DNA of 51,901 nucleotides from Agathobacter sp. (GTDB lineage: Bacteria; Bacillota; Clostridia; Lachnospirales; Lachnospiraceae). The notes beneath the pieces were generated by a model that made no database searches, was not told the DNA's origin, and worked only from the letters and a program-made list of their open reading frames with translations. The stretch lies in NCBI GenBank assembly GCA_022772675.1, contig JALEZW010000054.1:1-51901 (forward strand), given 5' to 3'. Positions 45,982 through 51,901 of the stretch are shown here, piece by piece (the first letter of the stretch is position 1; every line of letters starts with the position of its first letter). The position numbers and the translations under genes are program-made.

Positions 45982-47163
45982 AAATTCATGCACCAGATTC
46001 CGATAACCCCATTCTTTCAACTGTTCATAAGGAATTCGGAAGTTTCCCTTATAATGCCGCCCTGTCACACAATAGCGGATATACTGCTGCATATAACCGT
46101 CAATTTCCCGCAGCCCCCTGTCCGTGGTCAGATTTGGAAAAAACCACCGGCTCCAGGAGAACTCCGTCCCGTCTCCGCTGTCAAAAAATTTGTGGTTCAT
46201 GGCCTTGATAAAGCCCTTGGCCGCCTTTTCCCCCGTAAGCCCTTTTCTGCTCTGCCACCGCCGTAAGGCCTTTGCCTTTCTTCTGATCTTATCCTTCATC
46301 TTCTGTATCGTGTTGGCCGACAGATCAATCTCTCCCTGGTCATAGCAAAAGCCAAGAAATTCCCAGGATTCTCCGGGAGCACTGATATGAACTTTCGCAG
46401 GATTCAGCCTTAAGTGATGTTCCTCAATCTTACGGTATAAAATCTGCCGGTATTCCTGAAGTTCCTCCAGGGAATTGGCAAAAATCAGAATATCATCCGA
46501 ATAACGAAAATATAGGACACCTCTCTCCTCAAAATACCAATCCACATCCATCAGGTATACATTTGCGAAAAAGGGTGACACCGGTGTTCCCGCCATTGCT
46601 CCTCTTTTTTCTGTAATCAGCTGCCCGTTTTCCCATGCCTTATCTGCTGAAAGCATAGTCTCAAACAGACGATACAAAGCGGCATCCTCCCCTTTCAGAA
46701 AGACCAGTTTTTTAAGAAGGAGCGGTACATCAATCGAATTAAAATAATTGCTGATATCCACCTTCAGACAGTATTTTGCAGAAATATCCCTTGTGCGCAA
46801 AATCCGTTTCATGGCATTTCGGACACCATGATTTCTTCGAAAGGCATAGCAGTTATCCGCAAAAAGATCATCATATTTGTATAACTGCCAGGCTATGATT
46901 TTCAAAACATTTCCAAAATCCTCAGGGAAAGAATAAACCACTCGCTTTTTGGACACTCCGCCCTTGTTAATTTCCTTTTTCGCGGGAACCGGACAGCCGT
47001 AATCCGGAGCCTTCATGGCATCCAGAACAGGCAGATATCCCCCTTCACGGATATACTCCGTAAGTTCCTTCTGCCGGGTTTTCGATATATGCTGTTTTTC
47101 CGTTTTGTATTGTAAAAAATCCTGCCAGACGTCTTTAGAATAAAGTGATGAAAGTATTTCCAT
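45916..47163 (-). CDS. Solitary reverse transcriptase (YSDD), not a group II intron or DGR type
   Basis: The 415-residue product has the RT palm motifs: KRVVYSFPED (74-82), NCYAFRR, KVDISNYF with Asp136, GAMAGTPVSPFFANVYL (188-204), FRYSDDILIF with YSDD at 221-224, and SWEFLGFCY (266-274). It lacks the maturase X and endonuclease domains of intron RTs, the SQ motif of diversity-generating RTs and retron NAxxH/VTG signatures. The last 21 residues (YDTRVKRSELVPACR...) are encoded inside repeat copy C; the ribosome site AGGGGT lies in another repeat end (47169-47183). It is probably of an unassigned, possibly defence- or repeat-associated RT group. Confidence 0.82.
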   Translation of the reverse strand: MEILSSLYSKDVWQDFLQYKTEKQHISKTRQKELTEYIREGGYLPVLDAMKAPDYGCPVPAKKEINKGGVSKKRVVYSFPEDFGNVLKIIAWQLYKYDDLFADNCYAFRRNHGVRNAMKRILRTRDISAKYCLKVDISNYFNSIDVPLLLKKLVFLKGEDAALYRLFETMLSADKAWENGQLITEKRGAMAGTPVSPFFANVYLMDVDWYFEERGVLYFRYSDDILIFANSLEELQEYRQILYRKIEEHHLRLNPAKVHISAPGESWEFLGFCYDQGEIDLSANTIQKMKDKIRRKAKALRRWQSRKGLTGEKAAKGFIKAMNHKFFDSGDGTEFSWSRWFFPNLTTDRGLREIDGYMQQYIRYCVTGRHYKGNFRIPYEQLKEWGYRNLVHEFYDTRVKRSELVPACRIRVLTC

Positions 47164-47168
47164 ACTGC

Positions 47169-47349
47169 GACCCCTGTATCATATGATAGTATGAGGCTCA
47201 AAAGGAATTTTGCACCCTCATTTGATACACGAATTGTTCCGTTTCTATACAACTCCTGCAATTCTATAATTAAGATGTGAGTGACAAGAATACTTTTGCC
47301 ACTCACTCTGTATCCGAATTGCCCCCGCTGAATCGTGCTTCCGCAATTC
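47169..47349. repeat. Two left-half relatives of the repeat (copies F and G) upstream of the RT
   Basis: 47169-47183 is a right end (GACCCCTGTATCATA). 47184-47265 is copy F: ATGAGGCTCAAAAGGAATTT, TTTGATACACGAATTG, then GCAATTCTATA. 47275-47349 is copy G, more diverged: GTGAGTGACAAGAATACTTT-TGCCACTCAC, then GTATCCGAATTG...GCAATTCGAT. Both have the hairpin plus AATTGC/GCAATT plan of the left half of copy A. Confidence 0.7.
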
Positions 47350-47520
47350 GATGATAAAAAGGAAATCGAAATAACTTTGAAGGAATCAAAGCGTGCTTGA
47401 TTCTACCGGACTGAACATACTTCTGCTATCTGCAAAGCAGCCCCTGGGGACTTCCGCTCCCGCGGAAAAACTATGCTTCGTCCCCCACAGATGCAGCAAA
47501 TGCTGCGTTTCGATTTCCCT
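47184..47520 (-). ncRNA. Candidate structured RNA directly upstream of the reverse transcriptase
   Basis: The 405-base gap between the Nudix gene and the RT has no gene but many stems on the minus strand: GGAAATCGAAA (47518-47508) with TTTCGATTTCC (47371-47361) enclosing about 136 bases; inside it GCAGCATTTGCTGC and a CTTTGATTCC-type hairpin; then GAATTGC/GCAATTC (47315-47349), GTGAGTGGCAA/TTGTCACTCAC (47278-47307) and TGAGGGTGCAAAA/TTTTGAGCCTCA (47190-47219). Cognate noncoding RNAs lie upstream of many RTs (retrons and some DRTs), so this is a plausible template RNA, though no consensus is matched. Confidence 0.4.
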
Positions 47521-47568
47521 TTATATCCCATGTGCTGTTACTTTCTCCAATAAAAACTCTATTTGCTA

Positions 47569-47973
47569 TTATATCATGGAATCACTTATCCTGTCCACCA
47601 GCGAAATGTCTGCCGGGAGCCAGGCCACTTCTCTCAGCTGTTCCTTTGTAAGCCATCTGGCTGCCTCATGCTCCTTAAGCACAAGCTCCCCACTCACGAT
47701 CGTACACCAGAAACAGTCCATAGACAGATGAAACGCCGGGTAATCATACTCAACAGTATCAAATAATTCTCCCACTGCAATCTCTGTATCTAATTCCTCC
47801 CGAATCTCCCGCTTTAGTGCTTCCTGCGGAGTTTCCCCGTCTTCGATCTTCCCACCGGGAAATTCCCAGCCATCCTTAAATTCACCGTAGCCGCGCTGGG
47901 TAGCAAATATCATATTTTCGCCCTGCTCATTGACAGCCATAATAATTGCTGCAACGACTCGTACTGTTTTCAT
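47569..47973 (-). CDS. Nudix hydrolase, MutT-like
   Basis: The 134-residue product contains the full Nudix box GGKIEDGETPQEALKREIREEL and an N-terminal VRVVAAIIMA strand, FATQRGYGEFKDGWEFPGG as in MutT/NUDT1-type 8-oxo-dGTP or CTP pyrophosphohydrolases. It would remove oxidised or non-canonical nucleotides. The C-terminus (EHEAARWLTKEQLREVAWLPAD) matches the MutT family. Exact substrate not deducible. It follows hipA by 25 bases, in the same direction, and may be co-transcribed. Confidence 0.9.
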   Translation of the reverse strand: MKTVRVVAAIIMAVNEQGENMIFATQRGYGEFKDGWEFPGGKIEDGETPQEALKREIREELDTEIAVGELFDTVEYDYPAFHLSMDCFWCTIVSGELVLKEHEAARWLTKEQLREVAWLPADISLVDRISDSMI

Positions 47974-47998
47974 TTCTTAATTACTATCCTCATCTTTC

Positions 47999-49123
47999 TT
48001 AAATATAATCGCCAAGCATCTCAAAGACGCAATCCTTAATCTCTAACGCGGTCTTTTTCGCCTTTGTAGTATTAAGCCCTATCCGTTTTGCTACTGCAAG
48101 TATGTCCTCCATACCAGGATTTGCCCCATTTCCATTCACTGTAGTAGCGTGCTCACCACCCAGAGAATTTGAATAGGTTAGATCATAAGCAGGAGAAAGC
48201 ACCCATCGTTCCTCATCTTCCTTATATAGATAAGAAAAATTCTTAGAATGATCATCCCTGTTATGGGCAAAAACATTAAAACACATGAGACGATACAACT
48301 TTTCGCACTCTTCCATGGATTTGGTCAGTTGCAAAGTTAGCTTCATGAGTATATCGTAATCCAGATTGGGGATCCGGTGTGAGGTTTCCAGAAGTCCTGC
48401 TGCTGATACCATGTGAAGCTTTCCCGGTTCACCGTCCCCGATTCGGTCAAATCGCCTGGTTCCAAAATATCCTGCTGTATGCCCAGAAGGAAACAGCCTT
48501 ACTTCCTCCATTTGCAATCCGCACGCCAGCGCGCAGAGGGCATAATCATATTCCTGCTTACCAATATCCTTGCTATCATCCGAAGAAGGGAACTTAATAA
48601 TCCAATCTTCATCCTGCACGCGAGTCAGTATCTTTGGTCTTGCTCCGCCGGAGGAGCCCCCCTTGGCAAACAGATAATCCAGGTTATTGCTGGACTCTGT
48701 GTTCAGAACTCGCTCACACTCCCCGGCAATCTCATCCAGCGTCAGTTTATCATGCGCATTTCCCATCGTAATCACCGGGCGATAGGTTAGTGCTCCCATG
48801 CCCGATGTACCTACAATCGCAAGTCGTTCAAGGCTTCCTATGGTCTGAGGATTCAAACCATTCCTCCACATCAGTCTGTCTACAAGAAGTCGCCCCCAGC
48901 CATCCGGAAGGCTGTCCGCAAATACACCAAAAAGTCCTTCAAAAGGATCAATTTCAGGCATAAAAACTTTCTTCTCCAATGGCAATGAAAAGGGGCTGAT
49001 GGAAAAACCATCTCTTAGCCAGTCATTGTCATATTCAAATGCTGCCAGCCGGTTCTGATATAAAGCCATCGTTCCAACCGGTCTGTCATGGTAAAAAACA
49101 TCCAGTTTATTTATTCTGTCCAT
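47999..49123 (-). CDS. hipA: HipA-like serine/threonine kinase toxin
   Basis: HipA phosphorylates targets such as GltX and induces growth arrest or persistence. The 374-residue protein has the N-terminal subdomain (FYHDRPVGTMALYQNRLAAFEYD), DSLPDGWGRLLVDR, the P-loop-like GGSSGGARPK, the catalytic loop CFNVFAHNRDDHSKNFSYL (Asp in HNRDDHSKN) and the metal-binding LSPAYDLT. All key residues are present. Slightly shorter than E. coli HipA (440). It overlaps the antitoxin gene by 17 bases. Confidence 0.93.
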   Translation of the reverse strand: MDRINKLDVFYHDRPVGTMALYQNRLAAFEYDNDWLRDGFSISPFSLPLEKKVFMPEIDPFEGLFGVFADSLPDGWGRLLVDRLMWRNGLNPQTIGSLERLAIVGTSGMGALTYRPVITMGNAHDKLTLDEIAGECERVLNTESSNNLDYLFAKGGSSGGARPKILTRVQDEDWIIKFPSSDDSKDIGKQEYDYALCALACGLQMEEVRLFPSGHTAGYFGTRRFDRIGDGEPGKLHMVSAAGLLETSHRIPNLDYDILMKLTLQLTKSMEECEKLYRLMCFNVFAHNRDDHSKNFSYLYKEDEERWVLSPAYDLTYSNSLGGEHATTVNGNGANPGMEDILAVAKRIGLNTTKAKKTALEIKDCVFEMLGDYI

Positions 49124-49388
49124 GAATTACCTCCTCGATGGAACTAAATGGCACCTCGCTAAATAAAGACTCCAGCTCTTTCTCCACTTCAAGAGCAATT
49201 GCAAGCTTCGTGAAAGACTGAAGGGAAATCTCACCGCTCTGTTCAAATCGTTTCAGCGATCCAAGACTCACACCGGATCTTGCTGCAAGCTCCTTCTGGG
49301 AGATTTTCCTTCTCTTTCTAATCTGTATCATTCGATGCGCAATTTGTGTATTTATTTCATTCCATGTTTTCTGATATAAGTCAATCAT
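49107..49388 (-). CDS. hipB: HipB-like HTH antitoxin
   Basis: The 93-residue product is a XRE-family helix-turn-helix protein (IQIRKRRKISQKELAARSGVSLGSLKRFEQSGEISL) with a short C-terminal tail reaching into the hipA start. It would neutralise HipA and repress its own promoter. Two copies of TAATATTTTAGCT lie just upstream of its start, as candidate binding sites. Confidence 0.9.
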   Translation of the reverse strand: MIDLYQKTWNEINTQIAHRMIQIRKRRKISQKELAARSGVSLGSLKRFEQSGEISLQSFTKLAIALEVEKELESLFSEVPFSSIEEVIHGQNK

Positions 49389-49390
49389 GC

Positions 49391-49444
49391 TAATATTTTA
49401 GCTCTTTTTGGCATATTTATCAAGAACGGGATAATATTTTAGCT
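49391..49444 (-). promoter_or_regulatory. Paired operator-like repeats upstream of hipBA
   Basis: TAATATTTTAGCT occurs at 49391-49403 and again at 49432-49444, 41 bases apart (about four helical turns). The first sits in GCTAATATTTTAGC, itself a palindrome with 5-bp arms. HipB proteins bind several spaced palindromes in their own promoter, so this is the likely autoregulatory site. Confidence 0.6.
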
Positions 49445-49462
49445 TTTGGGTTTCACATAAAC

Positions 49463-49484
49463 AGGCACCCTTTAGGTGCCTTTT
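49463..49484 (-). terminator. Hairpin after the secreted-protein gene
   Basis: AGGCACC-CTTTA-GGTGCCT; minus-strand continuation GTTTATG is weak, plus-strand continuation TTTTAAA is better. It separates the secreted-protein gene from hipBA. Confidence 0.6.
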
Positions 49485-49494
49485 AAATCGGATC

Positions 49495-50164
49495 TCATTT
49501 CATTTTGATATCATTAATAATGAGAGATTTCCCCTGTTTTTTCAATTTTACTGTAAAGGTTTTTGATTTTCCTGTAGATTTTTCCTCAAGTGTTTCTGTT
49601 ACTTTTAATTTTACAAGATATCCACCGGATATTTTGGAAATACTTTTATAAGCAAGACTGGCAATAATCGCCCCAATCGTATGCATTCATTTTTATATAT
49701 TTTTTGTCGTAAGTAAGTGGATATAAATATGGCTTTTGTCCTAATTTCCTTTCTGTAACAAAGGAAAGTTGATAAGAATTCCCAAACATTTGCTTTCCTC
49801 TTTGTTTGATCAGTGATTTCGCTTTTTTTGAGTATTTATATCCTCCTGCATAAAATCCGTATTTTTCCATCAATCTATCGGTATTCTTATACTCTGAATT
49901 GATCTTATCATATGGCAGAGTATGAATTGCCATGTCAGTTTTTCTCGTGTTATCGAATTTAAAAGTTTTGGAATTCCAGTCGCAGTAATTGCAGTAACAC
50001 AGATAGTCCTCAATCTGTCCTATCGTCTTTTTGACTTTTGCCTTCTCACTTGCGGTTACTTTAGTAGCTGCCTCAACTGTTCCTCCTGCCAGCAATGTAG
50101 TAACCAACACTGCTGTAATACATAAAAAAGCAACGATTTTCCTGATGAAATTTTGTTTTTTCAT
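49495..50164 (-). pseudogene. Secreted protein interrupted by a frameshift
   Basis: The first frame (50164-49646) starts with a clear signal peptide, MKKQNFIRKIVAFLCITAVLV...GGTVEAATK, and a CYCNYCDW segment, then ends DWGDYCQSCL. The second frame (49686-49495) continues with YKSISKISGGYLVKLKVTETLEE and ends SLIINDIKMK, a beta-rich tail of the kind found at the C-terminus of such small exoproteins. The frames overlap around 49646-49686, so a single frameshift most likely split one gene of about 220 codons. Family not recognised; no partner genes. Confidence 0.6.
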
Positions 50165-50205
50165 ATACTTTCCTCCCTCGTCTATTGAAAAAGTTTACCT
50201 TACGT

Positions 50206-50748
50206 CTAAGCTTCATTTTCATAAATGAATCTGTATTTTCCCTTTCCACTTCCTTTTACTTCCACCACAACTTCCATATCTCTTATTTTCCTCATAATTT
50301 CTTTCGCTGTTGTCGGAGAACAATCCAATATTCTCTCAATTTCTGGGGCTCCAAATATCTGATTTGTATCTATATCATTATATACAGCTATAATTTTATC
50401 CTTGGTATTTTCACGATAGTTTTTATTTAAGAAACCTTTCTTTAGTTTCTCAATAGACAGCTTTTCACTCTGAATAGACGGGTTTCTTTCATCAATAGCC
50501 GGGGTTTTCCCACTAATAGTCGGGTTTCTTTCTTCAATAGCCGGATTTGTTTCTTGAATAGCCGTATTTTCTATATACCCATTTGAATTATTATAATTTT
50601 TATTATATATAACAGTTTGTAAAATAAATGCATTACAAAAGTATTCTGGCTCATGAAGTCCTGCACTCTCAAACTCATTATACATTCTGTCGACTCCCTC
50701 ACCATATTCTTTAACAAATTTATAAGCTTTAAGAAATTCCTTCCCGCC
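50206..50748 (-). pseudogene. 3' remnant of an AlbA_2/ATPase-type regulator
   Basis: The frame reads without a stop from 50748: KEFLKAYKFVKEYGEGVDRMYNEFE.SAGLHEPEYF, which matches the end of the ATP-binding half of AlbA_2/HATPase_c_4 'RecG-like' regulators (EFGEGIDRM...AGLPEPEF). A low-complexity linker follows with repeated NPAIEERNPTISG-type units, then a winged helix (IFGAPEIERILDCSPTTAKEIMRK). The upstream part is gone: a TGA stop of the helicase gene precedes it directly. The intact family controls gene expression with an N-terminal AlbA/Schlafen-like domain. Confidence 0.75.
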
Positions 50749-51901
50749 TCACACAATATCACTCTGCAAATATCTAAGCAAATCCTCCCGCACCGGATGA
50801 TGCATCCGTATCGTCACCTTCGTGATGGGCTGCATCCTGCCTTTGTTATCCTCCTTGGTCGCATTTTTCGCTTCTACGATATCAAACTGACCCATATAGT
50901 AAAAATTGCTTTCTGCATCACTTTTCTTTACCAGAAGATGCTTGCGCGGTGCCGTGATCACATCGATCATGTAGGCACTGTCCTTATCCATGCCAATCTT
51001 GGAATCCCACTTGAAGGTCATGTTGTCCTCGAAGGCATCCGCATAATCCGGCTTGCCGTCGACATAATTCTTTTCATCCCTGCTCTCTTCCTTGTGGTAT
51101 GTAATAAAAATAAAGACATCGTCCTGAATCCGCTTCATTCCGAACATAATAGAGGACAGGTCCTTGCCACAGTTCATGAGAAGACTGACATCCCTTCGGG
51201 AATATTTTTCATACAATACAAAGGGACTTTCTTCGGTCTTCCCCTTTTCGAATTTATCCTCATAACGGGCGATGCCAACGGAAATGATATCATTCACCTG
51301 TCGGTAAAATTCCCCATGGGACAGCCTGTCCCCATAACTTTTCATCCGCCGGATGGTCCGCTTTTCATCATAGCATAAGATGTCGATCTCACGAAATTTC
51401 TGATACTCCTCATCCTTGCTGACAAAGTGTCCCTGAAGCACCTGCACAGCCTCTCCAATCTGCGAATTTTCAATTGCATAGCCATATTTCTGCTGATATT
51501 CCCTAGAAAACTTCTCTGTATCAATGGTTTCGTTTGTCAGCAGGTGCTTTAAGATTTCCAGTTCATCCGGTCGCACACCACTTAGCACAGTTTTGGACAA
51601 ATATTCCAGCGTCAGCTTTTCCTGATCACTTAACCCGTTTTGATATGACGACTTTTCCATCGCCTCCAGAAACGCATAATATGTCTTGTATTCCTTTATG
51701 ATGACTAGCGGATCGATTTCTCCATTCCGGTAAAAATCAATCAGGTACGGCACCCGCCCTAGGCGGTTTTTCAGAGAAACATAACTCTCCCGTATCAGCG
51801 TCTTCATTCCCTTAATTTTATCAATAGACTTGAAAATCCGATCCTTGGCAATTTCATCAAAATGAACGGTAGATGCCCCCGGTATCGTGCTGTTTCCGCT
51901 G
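50749..51901 (-). CDS. C-terminal part of a DUF3427-type superfamily 2 helicase (5' end outside window)
   Basis: The frame is open to the window edge (GASTVHFDEIAKDRIFKSIDKI precedes the first ATG at 51807), so the true start is outside. The 384 visible residues match the C-terminal region of DEAD/DEAH helicases with DUF3427: GRVPYLIDFYRNGEIDPLVI, LGRVP, YGDRLSHGEFYRQVND, YEKYSRRDVSLLMN and FIFITYHKEESRDEKNYVDG-like (PLD-like or nuclease-associated family). Such proteins are often in defence or mobile regions and combine N-terminal PLD nuclease, helicase and DUF3427; the N-terminal domains cannot be seen. The 3' end abuts the regulator remnant. Confidence 0.85.
   Translation of the reverse strand, partial: SGNSTIPGASTVHFDEIAKDRIFKSIDKIKGMKTLIRESYVSLKNRLGRVPYLIDFYRNGEIDPLVIIKEYKTYYAFLEAMEKSSYQNGLSDQEKLTLEYLSKTVLSGVRPDELEILKHLLTNETIDTEKFSREYQQKYGYAIENSQIGEAVQVLQGHFVSKDEEYQKFREIDILCYDEKRTIRRMKSYGDRLSHGEFYRQVNDIISVGIARYEDKFEKGKTEESPFVLYEKYSRRDVSLLMNCGKDLSSIMFGMKRIQDDVFIFITYHKEESRDEKNYVDGKPDYADAFEDNMTFKWDSKIGMDKDSAYMIDVITAPRKHLLVKKSDAESNFYYMGQFDIVEAKNATKEDNKGRMQPITKVTIRMHHPVREDLLRYLQSDIV

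Noticed and set aside
45916..47163. Group II intron maturase
   Set aside because: There is no maturase X domain, no endonuclease, and no intron domain V/VI sequence downstream; the protein ends soon after the thumb region.
45916..47163. Diversity-generating retroelement RT
   Set aside because: The palm motif is GTPVSPFFAN, not the SQ-type motif of DGR enzymes, and no template/variable repeat pair with A-specific differences was seen nearby.
45916..47163. Retron
   Set aside because: The RT lacks the NAxxH and VTG motifs, and the upstream RNA has no clear a1/a2 pair flanking an msr-msd with a branching G that I can identify. Kept only as a general RT-plus-RNA candidate.
47013..47306. 97-codon frame upstream of and overlapping the RT
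   Set aside because: It runs in another frame through repeat copies and the RT start, with no ribosome site.

Overview
The window looks like a chromosomal segment of a low-to-moderate GC, strictly anaerobic gut Firmicute, most likely Lachnospiraceae. The evidence is an HrcA/CIRCE-controlled groESL, a flavoprotein-rubredoxin fusion, a sensory-type [FeFe]-hydrogenase, PTS genes, Gram-positive lipoproteins, strong AGGAGG ribosome sites and genes typical of gut clostridia. The family assignment is inference; no rRNA or tRNA was seen. Almost all genes are on the minus strand.

Layout. 1-5.8 kb: housekeeping (SCP2-like protein, then a groES-groEL-lon operon under CIRCE). 5.8-7.8 kb: small genes, a helicase/regulator remnant, a rubredoxin-fused flavin reductase and a ParE-type toxin-antitoxin pair. 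7.87-14.3 kb: a seven-gene RiPP (ribosomally made, modified peptide) operon: ABC exporter, S26-type peptidase, nucleotidyltransferase, PqqD-like recognition element, a 114-residue precursor with a YxxP leader motif, a SPASM radical SAM enzyme and an HPr-kinase-like enzyme. It pairs lasso-peptide accessory enzymes with a radical SAM maturase and has no lasso cyclase; it is one of two candidates for an undescribed system.

14.3-27 kb is a decayed, repeat-rich accessory zone. It holds a frameshifted AAA ATPase, a metK 5' fragment joined to a headless sulfatase, a probable metK leader pseudoknot, a UMF1-type transporter, an 86-bp tandem duplication, a zinc-dependent phospholipase C-like protein, an intact AAA-ATPase/nuclease, a 52-bp hairpin array, a GH25 lysozyme and an IS66-like MITE with a perfect 8-bp target duplication.

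26.9-45.7 kb is functional core. It has a hydrogenase-chemoreceptor fusion divergent from a membrane chemoreceptor; a cobalamin-riboswitch operon (lipoprotein CbiK, double-domain lipoprotein, FecB/FecC/FecD-like ABC importer); a PTS EIICBA-HPr-EI operon; a CmpB-type membrane protein; and a two-subunit ABC exporter.

45.7-51.9 kb: a solitary reverse transcriptase (YSDD) embedded in members of an interspersed palindromic repeat family (core GAGGGTCAAAAGG), with a highly structured noncoding stretch directly upstream. The repeats appear to supply its ribosome site and its last 21 codons; this is the second candidate system. Then come a Nudix hydrolase, hipBA, a frameshifted secreted protein, another regulator remnant and the C-terminal part of a DUF3427-type helicase cut by the window edge.

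The repeat family recurs at about 1.45, 10.67, 22.9, 23.5, 26.8, 38.6, 45.85 and 47.2-47.35 kb and is the main unexplained structural theme of the window.
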